A stretch of 64,000 bases of DNA from Candidatus Kapaibacterium sp. (GCA_028284775.1 JANQRB010000171.1:1-64000), one strand, 5' to 3'. Shown: positions 45,133 through 54,129, numbered from the stretch's first letter. Numbers and translations are program-made. The notes: generated from the letters alone by a model not told the origin.

Positions 45133-46770
45133 TCATTCTTCCTCAAAAACATTAACAATCTCAAATCGATCGCCATCAAACAATCCCCTGTCGCTCAGTT
45201 TCAGCGCCGGGATAACAAGCAGCGCCATAAATGACAGTGTCATAAACGGCGCGTGCAATGTCGAGCCGAGCTCTTTGGCACGACGGTCGAGTCGCGTGTA
45301 TTCTTCGGCGACGGAAAAGGCATCTCCGGCGCTCATTATGCCGGCCACCGGCAGCGGGAGCAGATCGATAGCGCCCCGGTCTGCGACGGCGACACCGCCC
45401 CGGGCTGCGACCAATGCATTGACAGCGGCGCAGATATCCTGATCCTCGACTCCAACTGCGATTATGTTGTGTGAATCATGGGCAACACTAGACGCGATAG
45501 CGCCACGCTTTAAGCCGAAGTTTTTGATGAAGGCGATTGCGGGCGCCGCCGGCTGATAACGGTTAACGACAACGAGTTTCAGAATGTCTCGCGAAGGATC
45601 CGCCACCGCATGACCGGCAACAATGCGCGCTGTGTCCCGAACTTGATTAGTAATCAATTGACCTTCAAGCGCCTCGATTAGGCGCAAACTCGTACCCGTC
45701 GCCTTTACGGCCAGCTCTTCCGCCCGCAGCGGCTGCGCGTTAAAGTTGTTCAGCTCTGCTTCATGCACCGAGGGGATAAGGCTTGTTCCTTCGCGCGCCA
45801 CCAATTGACCGTTAGTGTAAGTTTCTAAGATGCGTAAATCCTGCGGGTTGTCGACAACGATAAAGTCGGCGGGATCGCCCGGCTGCAGCAGACCGACATC
45901 CAGGCCATAATGTTTAACGGGATTAACACAGGCGCACTGCAAGACGTCGTAGAAGTTGTGACCCTTGGCAAGCGCCCGTTTAACAAGTTCGTTTATATGT
46001 CCATTCACCAAATCGTTGGGATGCTTATCGTCGCTGCACAAAAACACCTGACCGGGATGGCTGCTGATCAGGCTGTGCAGCGCCTCGAAATTCTTCGCCG
46101 CCGATCCTTCGCGGATCGCGATCTTCATACCGAAACGCAGCTTATCGAGTGCTTCATCCAGACTGAAGCATTCGTGGTCGGTACTGGGTCCGGAGATAAT
46201 GTAGCGCCCGGCGTCCTCACCGCGCAGTCCCGGCGCATGACCATCGATCTGCCGTCCCAATTCCTTCGCGATGGCCAGCTTTTCCCTTACCACGCCGTCG
46301 TTCGCCAGGACGCCCGGAAAGTTCATCATCTCGCTCAGATACAGCAGGCCGTCTTCTTCGAACAAGCGACGAATGTCGGCAGCGGTGATCTCAGCTCCGG
46401 CGGTCTCGAAAGCGGTGGCGGGCACGCAGGATGGCGCGCCGAAGAAAAACTTGAAGGGCACGCGCTTTCCGTTCCTGATCATATAGCGCACGCCGTCGAT
46501 GCCGAGCACGTTGCCGATTTCGTGCGGATCCGATACCGTTGCGACCGTGCCATGCCGCACCGCCAGCCGCGCAAACTCCGAGGGTATCAGCATCGAGGAC
46601 TCCACGTGAACGTGGGCATCGATAAAGCCCGGCAGAATGGTCCGCTCCGCGGCGACAGCCGTATCGAAACTCAGGGCCGCAATCCGCCCGTCTTCCACGT
46701 GAACCGTTCCGGGCCGCATACGTCGCGCCTCGATGTCGATAATATTGCCATTGACGTTGAATTTATCCAC
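45133..46770 (-). CDS. ade: Adenine deaminase
   Basis: 545 residues from GTG 46770, which has an excellent ribosome site (AGGAGGT, 7 bases upstream); a TTG at 46818 is rejected. Amidohydrolase fold: PGFIDAHVHVESS (metal-binding HxH), GTVATVSDPHEIGNV, GHAPGLRG, STDHECFSLDEAL, FLCSDDKHPNDL (metal Asp) and the C-terminal block SVAHDSHNIIAVG, GGVAVAD, LPLPVAGIMS typical of adenine deaminase. It converts adenine to hypoxanthine and ammonia in purine salvage and acts in the cytoplasm. It stands alone next to two tRNA genes on the other strand. Confidence 0.93.
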   Translation of the reverse strand: MDKFNVNGNIIDIEARRMRPGTVHVEDGRIAALSFDTAVAAERTILPGFIDAHVHVESSMLIPSEFARLAVRHGTVATVSDPHEIGNVLGIDGVRYMIRNGKRVPFKFFFGAPSCVPATAFETAGAEITAADIRRLFEEDGLLYLSEMMNFPGVLANDGVVREKLAIAKELGRQIDGHAPGLRGEDAGRYIISGPSTDHECFSLDEALDKLRFGMKIAIREGSAAKNFEALHSLISSHPGQVFLCSDDKHPNDLVNGHINELVKRALAKGHNFYDVLQCACVNPVKHYGLDVGLLQPGDPADFIVVDNPQDLRILETYTNGQLVAREGTSLIPSVHEAELNNFNAQPLRAEELAVKATGTSLRLIEALEGQLITNQVRDTARIVAGHAVADPSRDILKLVVVNRYQPAAPAIAFIKNFGLKRGAIASSVAHDSHNIIAVGVEDQDICAAVNALVAARGGVAVADRGAIDLLPLPVAGIMSAGDAFSVAEEYTRLDRRAKELGSTLHAPFMTLSFMALLVIPALKLSDRGLFDGDRFEIVNVFEEE

Positions 46771-46894
46771 GATACCACCTCCTGCTTCGATATTGACTGC
46801 CGGCGTCGAATTCGACAAATATGTTTGCGCTTAGAAGAGATTTGTCTAACTTTGCGCTCTGTTTTTGAAAATCTGGTGTCTGTCAGGACAGTTT

Positions 46895-46969
<75 letters not shown>

Positions 46970-46991
46970 CTTTACCAAACTTTCCATGCCT

Positions 46992-47077
46992 GCAGGAGTG
47001 GCGGAACTGGCAGACGCGCTGGACTCAAAATCCAGTGGGGTTTACCCCCCGTGCGGGTTCGACTCCCGCCTCCTGTA
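46992..47077 (+). tRNA. tRNA-Leu (anticodon CAA)
   Basis: Class II tRNA: acceptor GCAGGAG/CTCCTGT (one G-T pair), anticodon stem CTGGA/TCCAG around CTCAAAA (anticodon CAA), a long variable arm, T arm GCGGG-TTCGACT-CCCGC. It lies 22 bases after tRNA-Val. Its 3' end is a plausible attachment site for the accessory DNA that follows. Confidence 0.95.
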
Positions 47078-47095
47078 CTCTTTGATTTCTCTAAG

Positions 47096-47128
47096 TCCTT
47101 GCAAATCAACAATTTGCAGGGATTTTTT
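47096..47128 (+). terminator. Rho-independent terminator of the tRNA operon
   Basis: TCCTTGCAAAT (47096-47106) pairs with ATTTGCAGGGA (47112-47122), one G-T pair, followed by TTTTTT. Classic intrinsic terminator on the plus strand. Confidence 0.85.
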
Positions 47129-47519
47129 CTTTCCGGTCGTACATATTGCGTACAATTTGGTCCTCAAAATTTAGGGGTTCAGATTCAGCAATTGGCACGT
47201 TTCGAGCTTTCATCGGGACGATTTTACAACTTTTTCTATCACCATAAAAAAAATCGCTCATAGATATTTTAGATGATCAAGAAATGCCAGCCCTCAATTG
47301 TGCCAAAAATTGGCACCGATGTTTGCTTTGAAGCTATTGACAATTGCCATCAGGCTCGATGCTAGGGAACGACTGAGGGGCATCAGAGCCTGGTTGCAAG
47401 GGAAGCATTGCGACTCAATGTAGACAACACCGCCCCTTCGTTTTCACAACGTCCGTCGCAATCACGGAGGTGGCTCTTCGGATGAAATCAGTACGCTCTG
47501 GTTACTCGAACCAAAATGA
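47129..47519. other. Intergenic stretch after the tRNA operon
   Basis: No gene seen. It contains the palindrome GTGCCAA-AAA-TTGGCAC at 47300-47316. This is the likely left border zone of the accessory/prophage DNA, but no att repeat can be confirmed because the other end is outside the window. Confidence 0.4.
47300..47316. promoter_or_regulatory. 17-base palindrome, possible operator
   Basis: GTGCCAA AAA TTGGCAC, a perfect 7-3-7 inverted repeat in a stretch without genes, near the border between the tRNA operon and phage-like DNA. Confidence 0.35.
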
Positions 47520-47554
47520 AATCGACCGCCGGACTAATCATCCAGCGGTCGATT
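47520..47554 (-). terminator. Terminator of the 211-residue hypothetical gene
   Basis: AATCGACCGC (47520-47529) and GCGGTCGATT (47545-47554), loop 15. On the minus strand it is followed by TCATTTTGG. It lies 13 bases after the stop at 47567, supporting that gene as real. Confidence 0.6.
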
Positions 47555-47566
47555 CAGCGCGTATAA

Positions 47567-48202
47567 TCAAGTGATGGTCATGGTGTGGTCGATCAGAGCG
47601 TAGGCTGGGCGTTGCTCGATTCTGTTAGAAGGTTTAGCATTCGCTGAATACGACTGGATAGCACTGTCATAGACAGAACTTGCAACGATCAGCATCCGCC
47701 TTGAGAATCTCAAGACTAGCCTTGCAAGCTCAGTTGGCCGAGATATCGATCCGTCAAGTTCATCTCTCAAGGGCGAAGCAATGTCTTCGTCGGTTGTAAT
47801 CATGTGTCGCAGTTTTTCAATTGTCCCGTTTTGGATCGCCTGAATAAGTTCTTCATCGGATCGGTACATACTGAATAGGCAATCAAGGTGTGGGTAGCAT
47901 GATTGAAACTCAATGTCGACGATTCGCATTCTCTCGTTGAATATGACAAGAACCTGCCAGAAGCACCGAGTACAACTGTAGGGTCTGTAGAAACGATTCT
48001 TCTCAGATACCGTCGACAGACAAATAAGGCATTCAATCGCACTACGCAGACTTGGATGTCGATTGCATTCCGATCCAAATCGATTGATAATCTCATTGGA
48101 CTCAGACTCGGTTGTTGATTCACCGGACTTGTTTAACGGCAGAATCGGGCCGGTGCCATATTCGTCTGACAACGTGAGTAGCGACAAGTTGCCTCTTCGC
48201 AT
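47567..48202 (-). CDS. Hypothetical protein with two Cys pairs
   Basis: 211 residues. No family recognised. Two cysteine pairs (CLICL near 58 and CTRCF near 77) could form a small zinc site; HxxLDCLF follows. The C-terminal half is helical (LRDELDGSISRPTELARLVLRF). A hairpin terminator lies directly after the stop. Base composition is closer to accessory DNA than to the chromosomal genes at left. It belongs to the accessory stretch after the tRNA operon. Confidence 0.6.
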   Translation of the reverse strand: MRRGNLSLLTLSDEYGTGPILPLNKSGESTTESESNEIINRFGSECNRHPSLRSAIECLICLSTVSEKNRFYRPYSCTRCFWQVLVIFNERMRIVDIEFQSCYPHLDCLFSMYRSDEELIQAIQNGTIEKLRHMITTDEDIASPLRDELDGSISRPTELARLVLRFSRRMLIVASSVYDSAIQSYSANAKPSNRIEQRPAYALIDHTMTIT

Positions 48203-48539
48203 TAAGCAATTGTGTTAAATCGCGGCTGAGTACCCCGGAAAGAGATGGGCCGGGGCACTCAGTACCACGATTGGATTATAGTAGCGAATCAGAGTGCGAG
48301 TTTTCTGATTATGCTACGGAGTTCGGAAATTCAATTGACTTTAATCGGTGCAAACTCTCAGATTCGAGAGCATGTATAGAAAAACTATGTTTTGAAACTT
48401 CCTCCAAATGTTAAACAATCAATTACAACTTTTTGGATCAAAAACCGGAGCCTGCCAGGCCTCTTAAAACCCTTGCTCGGCAAGGCAGGACATCCGGTTT
48501 GGCCCCTCCACTTCGGACTGTGTAAACCTAATGTTTGGA
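48203..48539. other. Intergenic region, no gene seen
   Basis: About 340 bases; only spurious frames (for example one of 91 codons at 48392-48667 that runs antisense into the next gene). Confidence 0.4.
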
Positions 48540-48920
48540 CTAGAATTCTTGCGCGTCTTTATCAAACCGGTCATGCTGATGTAATAGCTCAATTATTTCG
48601 ACTCGCCATTGATTTGCTATTTCTGCCTCTTTGCGGGCCAGAGTCTGGAGAGATGTTGCGTATCTAAGGCTGTTTGTCTTCTTCAAGTCCCGAAGAGTTC
48701 GGCCCAAACAATCTCGCGCCATAGAATACTGGAGCATAGCAGCGTACAGCTTGATTGATTGAAAAGTGACCATTTTCGGGGCCAGTAACGCCGGGGTAGT
48801 GGCCATTTCGACCAAGCAGTCTTGACAAAGAAATACTCTTCGCTTTTGCACAAAATGCCCCTCAACGGGCCTTTTGGACACGTGGCACTTCGCACAGATG
48901 TGCGTTTTTTCATTGTTCAA
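48540..48920 (-). CDS. Small zinc-ribbon protein
   Basis: 126 residues. The N-terminus has a treble-clef/zinc-ribbon pattern, CAKC at 9-12 and CQDC at 32-35 (HICAKCHVSKRP, VFLCQDCLVEM). The rest is helical with many charges (ARKEAEIANQWRVEIIELLHQH). Such small ribbon proteins are common in phages, often of unknown role. Start MNNEKTHIC at 48920. No close neighbour on the same strand. Confidence 0.6.
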   Translation of the reverse strand: MNNEKTHICAKCHVSKRPVEGHFVQKRRVFLCQDCLVEMATTPALLAPKMVTFQSIKLYAAMLQYSMARDCLGRTLRDLKKTNSLRYATSLQTLARKEAEIANQWRVEIIELLHQHDRFDKDAQEF

Positions 48921-48964
48921 TTTGACTCTTAGCGCCGGTTGGCTGAGATGCGCAGTCCGTGGCA

Positions 48965-49067
48965 GATTTGGAATTATAGGCGGTATTGCCTATAATTCGG
49001 CTTCCTACGGCCGGGGGGATGTGCCACTGCACTGTGCAGTCTCAGCCTCACGGCTTTTTTTTGTTCG
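48965..49067 (+). ncRNA. Candidate structured small RNA with terminator
   Basis: Three consecutive hairpins on the plus strand: GAATTATAGGC/GCCTATAATTC (loop 6), ACTGCAC-T-GTGCAGT, and AGCC-TCAC-GGCT followed by eight T. There is no coding frame on this strand and no downstream plus-strand gene, so it could be a free small RNA rather than a leader. No known RNA family is recognised. Confidence 0.35.
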
Positions 49068-49233
49068 AAATATTCTTATTTTCCTTAATAAATGCCGTCC
49101 AACTTGGAGACGTTTGTACCTACTGCCCAGATTTGCGGAGCGTCCGGATTCGCGCGCACGCTGTACCCCGCAATCGAAGTAACAGCAGTCAAAACGTCGG
49201 AGCAAATTGGACGGCCTTTTTCTGTGTTGCCAA

Positions 49234-50832
49234 TCATACGACTTGTCCATACTTGGGAACTATGATTTCTCTTTCCTGAAAGAGCTCAACTAAGTTTTCA
49301 ATCATTTTGAGCGCATAATCGACTGGTATTGGTTCTGCACCTTTGATCCAGGCGCGAGGCGTGCCTTCAACCTTGGCCAATTTCGACTTAGCATTCCTTA
49401 ATATTAGTCTGCTCTTGTTTACATCAAACTCCGCCTCGGCGACCTCAACAATAGCTGTTAACAGACAATTTGCCCGGAAATTATTACCTTCTCCCATCCG
49501 ACTTGAAAGGTAAAGTTTATACGAGTCTGCCATGTTGAGAATTTTGTCATAGTGCGACGAGGAATGTCTGTTAAGCAATGCACAGTTGTGCATAGAGTTT
49601 AAGAATTCAATTGTGAGAATTGCCGGGTAAAGACCATCCTTGTCTTTTCGATAGATTGAAGTTTCTCGTCTGATATCTTCACTATCGAATGAGAGCCCCA
49701 TAGGGATCAACTTTTTCCCTGAATAACTCGGATGTCTAAACACCTCAACAATTGCACTTCGATATAAATGCCATTTTTGGCACAAAGCAATATTGTTAGT
49801 ATCAAACTGAAACAAAGCAAATACTAACTGTTGCACCCGAGCAGCTTCTTCAAACTGTCGATTTTGGGTGCAAAGTAAGAATTTGATTTCCATCGCAGAT
49901 ATCCAGTTGCCGCCACCATGATTCAATCCATCTAGCGCTGATTGAATGTAATTTAGTCCTATGTTAGTTTTCCTTAATCCGTAGCAGGCAGTACTCAATA
50001 AAAGTTGCACATCAGATACTAACGATTTAGACCTAAACCGGACATTACTCTCATACCATTGAATTTGCTCTTCGCAAACTTGCTCAAGTTCTAGGTAATT
50101 AGTTCTCATCTGAGCTTGCAATTGTCTCGTGAGCATCCAATATTTTCTGAGTTGAAAACTTTCGTAGCGCTCGACCAATTGTTTCATTTCAGCAATCTTG
50201 GTAGAACAAAACGACTCTAAATCAGCATTAACAGTCTCACTCTTTATGCAAGCTGACGCGATTGTCATATAATCTGACCGCGCCTGGATCTCATGCCCAA
50301 GTTGTTGGGCATAGAACAAGATTTCTTTGTTGAGATTTTGTACCTCCTTCTCGTTTCCTTTGAGTGCTTCAGAGTCTCTTATTAAGCTTAATGCATCGAC
50401 AATTGCAGTGGTCAAATGATATTCTTTTGCAACTGCCAGTACTCCATTTCTTGTTTTCATAAGTCCGGCAGCAATTGAAAGCTTACCGGTAGACTGAAAA
50501 TATTTGCTCAAAGCCAGTCTCTTTGAACACTTATAGTCTGCCGCGCTGATTTGGCTTAGTTTTGATTGCTGAGGTTTCCACAATAGACAAATATTGATAA
50601 GAGAATCTTTTAGGCGTCCCTTGAAAGTTCGATATGTGGAGTCCGGGCTACGGTCGAATATTTGTTGACTCGCAGTATCGTCTTTATGAATTTCATCGTT
50701 TTCGATCAGACTGATTAACTTCTTTCCTTTTGCATTAATTCCTAGCTGCAAATGTGGCAACTCATCGAAGTTTTTGTTCGATGTAGCAAAAATCACAAGT
50801 TCCCTAAGTATTTCCACGACACTGTCTCCCAA
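49234..50832 (-). CDS. Hypothetical helical-repeat (TPR-like) protein
   Basis: 532 residues, cytoplasmic, no signal or membrane segment. After a ~100-residue N-terminal region (YRTFKGRLKDSLINICLLW) the chain is a long array of helix pairs resembling TPRs (LALSKYFQSTGKLSIAAGLM, NIGLNYIQSALDGLNHGGG, EAARVQQLVFALFQFD). No catalytic motif is seen. It is AT-richer than the chromosomal genes at left and probably accessory. It has no half-CHAT C-terminus and is not part of the split family. Similar hypothetical proteins occur in Bacteroidota but I cannot assign a role. Confidence 0.7.
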   Translation of the reverse strand: MGDSVVEILRELVIFATSNKNFDELPHLQLGINAKGKKLISLIENDEIHKDDTASQQIFDRSPDSTYRTFKGRLKDSLINICLLWKPQQSKLSQISAADYKCSKRLALSKYFQSTGKLSIAAGLMKTRNGVLAVAKEYHLTTAIVDALSLIRDSEALKGNEKEVQNLNKEILFYAQQLGHEIQARSDYMTIASACIKSETVNADLESFCSTKIAEMKQLVERYESFQLRKYWMLTRQLQAQMRTNYLELEQVCEEQIQWYESNVRFRSKSLVSDVQLLLSTACYGLRKTNIGLNYIQSALDGLNHGGGNWISAMEIKFLLCTQNRQFEEAARVQQLVFALFQFDTNNIALCQKWHLYRSAIVEVFRHPSYSGKKLIPMGLSFDSEDIRRETSIYRKDKDGLYPAILTIEFLNSMHNCALLNRHSSSHYDKILNMADSYKLYLSSRMGEGNNFRANCLLTAIVEVAEAEFDVNKSRLILRNAKSKLAKVEGTPRAWIKGAEPIPVDYALKMIENLVELFQEREIIVPKYGQVV

Positions 50833-50992
50833 AAATCCGGCTTTTCTGCTTTGTTCGCTTTACTCGACTAAAGTTTCGGCGAAAATAGACTCGTAGCAAA
50901 AGAAAAAGTGTCAGCTAGTTATTAAAATGCCTCTGCACTTATTTTCCGTAAAGCCGTAAGATAAGATACAGAGGCAAGAATAGGAATTCTCT

Positions 50993-51199
50993 ATGATTGA
51001 ACTCTTGAGCATAATGCTCCATCTGCTATTGGTATTTAGTCCTGGAACTTATACAGTGACTGAGATTAGCCAGATTGAGAGTACCAACCAAGTTCAAATA
51101 GATAATGTTCGGCAAGACCAAGTACTACTGGATTGGGTAATTGACGTATACAGCCCAGATGCTGAAATAATTGTAGTAATTGATCCTAACGAACAATAA
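50993..51199 (+). CDS. Small hypothetical secreted or membrane peptide
   Basis: 68 residues; AGGAATT lies 5 bases before ATG 50993. The N-terminal hydrophobic stretch (LLSIMLHLLLVFSPG) could be a signal peptide; the rest is acidic and beta-like (QVQIDNVRQDQVLLDWVIDVY). It lies between divergent and convergent accessory genes. Function unknown. Confidence 0.45.
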   Translation: MIELLSIMLHLLLVFSPGTYTVTEISQIESTNQVQIDNVRQDQVLLDWVIDVYSPDAEIIVVIDPNEQ

Positions 51200-51423
51200 G
51201 ACAAAGAACAGATATAGAGATTCTCTCAAAAATCGGAATCAAAAGAAACTGATCCCGAAGATTTTGATCGTTAAATAAACGGCCCTCTTTGCGTAACAAT
51301 ATACGACGGCAATTCAATATTCCGCAATACTTTTGCAGGTAAAGGAATATTTTTCTTAGTAGCAGCTTCCCATCACAAAAAATACTTATTGAGGTCAAGT
51401 GCTAGGACACGCTTCGACACATT

Positions 51424-51463
51424 ATACGCCCACGGATGTAGTCACACCAATCCGTGGGCGTAT
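51424..51463. terminator. Bidirectional 14-bp hairpin terminator
   Basis: ATACGCCCACGGAT (51424-51437), loop of 12, ATCCGTGGGCGTAT (51450-51463), perfect stem. It sits between the plus-strand peptide gene (stop 51199) and the minus-strand gene at 51565, so it probably ends both. Confidence 0.7.
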
Positions 51464-51564
51464 TTCATTTGGTCAGGACATGTGTTCGGGGAAGATGGCT
51501 AAGACAATTTATGCCGAACAATTCCAGGGTTCTAAAGGGTAGCTAAAAGTTGGGTCCGAAGGGC

Positions 51565-51786
51565 TTACGCCGCTTCAACTAACCGAGCCAGGCTTAGAAA
51601 CAACCTTTTTGCTCGTCCGATCTCTTGTAGTAAGTCACTGCCAGGTAGCTCAATTACAAGTTGGTCAAGTTGAACCTCCTTGATCCGAATCGCGTCTGAT
51701 TCAATTCGGTTGTGAGCTTCCTGAATTTCATCAACCAATGTACCAATTTCAACTCTCGTAGTATCACTAAGTACTACTTCGTTCAT
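51565..51786 (-). CDS. Small hypothetical protein, coiled-coil-like
   Basis: 73 residues from ATG 51786, with TTTAGGAG 12 bases upstream. Mostly helical and acidic (VDEIQEAHNRIESDAIRIKEV). It follows the YqaJ and AAA genes on the same strand and is followed by a terminator, so it may close a phage early operon. No family recognised. Confidence 0.55.
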   Translation of the reverse strand: MNEVVLSDTTRVEIGTLVDEIQEAHNRIESDAIRIKEVQLDQLVIELPGSDLLQEIGRAKRLFLSLARLVEAA

Positions 51787-51995
51787 CAACTATATACTCC
51801 TAAAGGTCTGAGCCTGTGGACCTTTGACTCGATAATAAACTAAGAAAAATGAATTAGAATTCAAGACAAAAGCAATTGCCGGTAGGAATAAGCGAATCAG
51901 TATTGTTCGGATCGATTTCAGATAATTGACTCGCACCCAATATCACACCAGCCGCGTTCGGATTTTTTTTCCTGCCTAAGCTGTCGCTCGGTTTT

Positions 51996-52085
51996 TCAGG
52001 TCTGTCCTTCAAAGACCACTGCTACAATCATAAAACAAATCCAGGCGACGGCAATTATCGCGATCATCCGCTGTTGACCATTCAT
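51996..52085 (-). CDS. 29-residue single-span membrane peptide
   Basis: ATG 52085 is preceded by GGAGAATCT. The product, MNGQQRMIAIIAVAWICFMI followed by VAVVFEGQT, is one hydrophobic helix with a short polar head. It lies 31 bases after the YqaJ gene on the same strand. Tiny membrane peptides are common in phages. Support is only the ribosome site, the clean helix and operon position. Confidence 0.45.
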   Translation of the reverse strand: MNGQQRMIAIIAVAWICFMIVAVVFEGQT

Positions 52086-52116
52086 AGATTCTCCATCACT
52101 CTATGACTTTATGACT

Positions 52117-52959
52117 TTATGTTAACTTCAGGCGCCGTGAACCATTTCTTGACCTCTTGTAAGTCGCGACCAGCCGACCGCCGCACACCATCGACTCCGA
52201 CGCACCGAACAAAAGTTTGATATTGTCGGCAACACGCCTGATTTCGGCCTCTACCTCTTTCTTTCGCTTCTGCAAATCCTTCATGTGCTGAATTTTCAGT
52301 AAGACGGGATGCCTTACTTCACAAATCTCGTCAGGGTCAACTATCTTATGAAGGTAGTTGTGATCCGCGACAGTCTGCGGCGGCGGCGGCAACCGCGCCT
52401 GCACATGACTAAGCCAGAACTTTTCCACTGCGTCAACGACTCGTTCCAGATAGTTGTCATCCCGCGAGTAGGTGCAATAGCCAAAGTCAAATCCTCTGCT
52501 TATCCAGGCGATGGCACCCCAGCTAGAGCCGCTGCAATACATTTCCCATTGGTGCTGAGCATAGATATATGCCGGCACCCGACCTTCCTTCCAGCGCTTT
52601 GTGCTACCTCGCGAGGTCTTAACCTCCAAGACGCCCGTATCACTCCATTCCGGAATTATAACCCGGTCAGGAGTTGCAAAGCAATAGTCGCGTTCCGGAT
52701 GTCGATAGATCTTGCTGTTTTCGTTAACAATCTTCCAACCTGTCTCGTTGGCGAACCATTCGGATACACCGTCTTCAAGGAAGCGGCCCGGAATAAATCT
52801 GGGACTATCGTATTCCTGTATCTTGTCGGACGTCTTATCCAGATACACATCCAGCGGCGTTTTGAAGGGATTAAGGCCCAGCACCGCGCCGACATCCGAC
52901 GAGCCGATGCCTTTCTTGCGAGCAGCAAGCCATTCGAGTCGTTCGTCCGGCCGCATCAT
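52117..52959 (-). CDS. YqaJ-like viral recombinase exonuclease
   Basis: 280 residues. It matches the YqaJ / lambda exonuclease-type PD-(D/E)XK fold: WLAARKKGIGSSDVGAVLGLNPFKTPLDVY at the N-terminus, FIPGRFLEDGVSEWFANETG, FATPDRVI (catalytic Asp), VLEVKTSR (E-x-K), and QHQWEMYCSG (Gln-motif helix). These enzymes digest one strand of phage DNA for single-strand annealing recombination. The start overlaps the stop of the ATPase gene (ATGATGA), so the two are translationally coupled. Confidence 0.9.
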   Translation of the reverse strand: MMRPDERLEWLAARKKGIGSSDVGAVLGLNPFKTPLDVYLDKTSDKIQEYDSPRFIPGRFLEDGVSEWFANETGWKIVNENSKIYRHPERDYCFATPDRVIIPEWSDTGVLEVKTSRGSTKRWKEGRVPAYIYAQHQWEMYCSGSSWGAIAWISRGFDFGYCTYSRDDNYLERVVDAVEKFWLSHVQARLPPPPQTVADHNYLHKIVDPDEICEVRHPVLLKIQHMKDLQKRKKEVEAEIRRVADNIKLLFGASESMVCGGRLVATYKRSRNGSRRLKLT

Positions 52960-53978
52960 GTTAATACTGCCTTCTTCAGCTTTTCGAGCTGCGCGTCTGT
53001 CAGGTCTTCGAGGCGCTCCGATCTTCCGGCGCTATACTTCATCGCCACCTCCCGCGTTTTCATCGGCGCATCATTGCCGTACTTGGTTTTAGCATAATCG
53101 TGCAGGGCCGTGATCGCTGTTTCGCGAGAATTGCGAATGGCTGCCGCGTCAGCCTGGAGATTGGGGATCTCGACATAGTCACATAATATGTTCCAAAGCT
53201 CGAAATTCGTGTCGGGGTTAGAGAAAGTCTTACCCACTGAACCATTGCAGTCGCTTCGAGCGCCTTCGAAGATGGCCATGCCATCCTGCAATCTGAACTT
53301 TGCGTTGAACTCATATTCGAGGTCGTCTCGCTGTGTCGGCCGCAGAGTGACGACTCTGCGCTTGCGGCGGCCACCGTCCTCGTACTCTGTATCAATAGAC
53401 TTTGAAGCACGGCAAGTACAAAGTACGTGCGCCTGTGCGCGTTGGATTGCGGAATAGAGCTTTCTATGCAGGGGTGTACCAACACCCCATGCGCGACGTG
53501 TGTCGCCTCTAAACTCATTTTCGGCGAGGTCATGGACGGTTTGGAGTATGCCTGTCTCTCCTGTCCAGGCGTGGGTCAGACTGTCGACGACGATTACGCT
53601 ATGACCGGCCGATGCGGCATTGGTTATGGCCCTGCCATAAGTCTCGGGCGAGTCGTCGCCGAGAATTTCAGGTACGATGTCGAATTCGCGCCGGTATGGA
53701 AGCAGCTTGTCTCTTTCTGCCTGGCTACAAATCACATGGTACGAGCCACCCTCTTGATTCGCCATGTGCCTGGCCAGAGCCAGAACGAACCTGGTCTTTT
53801 TCGAAAAGTCGTGCCCATACGCAAGTAGTTTGAGATAGAAGCGAAGATCATCGTCCCGGCTTCGAATCAAACCTGCGGATTTTGCACTGCTGGCGGCGGC
53901 CTGCTGATGCTCTAATGTTGAATTGATAAGGTTCTCCCTGTTTGGGGAGCAACCGCGTGACCCTTTGACTGTCGACAC
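52956..53978 (-). CDS. Phage RecA-like/AAA ATPase with altered Walker A
   Basis: About 340 residues. The P-loop is GHDFSKKTRFVLALARHMAN, where the usual GK[ST] glycine is Lys; the Walker B strand is SVIVVDSLTHAW, and downstream lie RAQAHVLCTCRASKS and LRPTQRDDLEYEFN, as in phage AAA/Sak4-type ATPases that load recombinases or annealing proteins. It is paired with YqaJ, a usual phage recombination pairing. The start is uncertain: no ATG fits; GTG 53978 and TTG 54032 are in frame, and GGGAG near 53945 suggests a start close to LINSTLEHQ. C-terminal residues are highly charged. Confidence 0.7.
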   Translation of the reverse strand: MSTVKGSRGCSPNRENLINSTLEHQQAAASSAKSAGLIRSRDDDLRFYLKLLAYGHDFSKKTRFVLALARHMANQEGGSYHVICSQAERDKLLPYRREFDIVPEILGDDSPETYGRAITNAASAGHSVIVVDSLTHAWTGETGILQTVHDLAENEFRGDTRRAWGVGTPLHRKLYSAIQRAQAHVLCTCRASKSIDTEYEDGGRRKRRVVTLRPTQRDDLEYEFNAKFRLQDGMAIFEGARSDCNGSVGKTFSNPDTNFELWNILCDYVEIPNLQADAAAIRNSRETAITALHDYAKTKYGNDAPMKTREVAMKYSAGRSERLEDLTDAQLEKLKKAVLT

Positions 53979-54048
53979 AAAATAAGTTCGGGAGCCAACT
54001 AATCCAAGATAAAAATGACTTCTGCGTAGCAATTTCAGGATTGTTTTT

Positions 54049-54060
54049 GCAATATATTGC
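54049..54060. promoter_or_regulatory. Palindrome in the divergent early region
   Basis: GCAATATATTGC, a perfect 12-base palindrome, between the divergent ATPase (-) and small early genes (+). A likely site for a phage regulator or overlapping promoter. Confidence 0.35.
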
Positions 54061-54099
54061 CGAAATGCAATTAAAACGTCCTTGCATCGTTGTCATTCA

Positions 54100-54114
54100 T
54101 AGGTCGCCAACCTA
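54100..54114. promoter_or_regulatory. Inverted repeat just upstream of 54130
   Basis: TAGGT-CGCCA-ACCTA, 15 bases before the ATG at 54130. With the palindrome at 54049 it forms a compact control region for the divergent phage genes. Confidence 0.3.
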
Positions 54115-54129
54115 ACCTCATTATTTGGT

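Noticed and set aside
49234..50832. Fifth member of the TPR/half-CHAT family
   Set aside because: It has helical repeats but no membrane anchor and no IIPD/GFAP block at its C-terminus.
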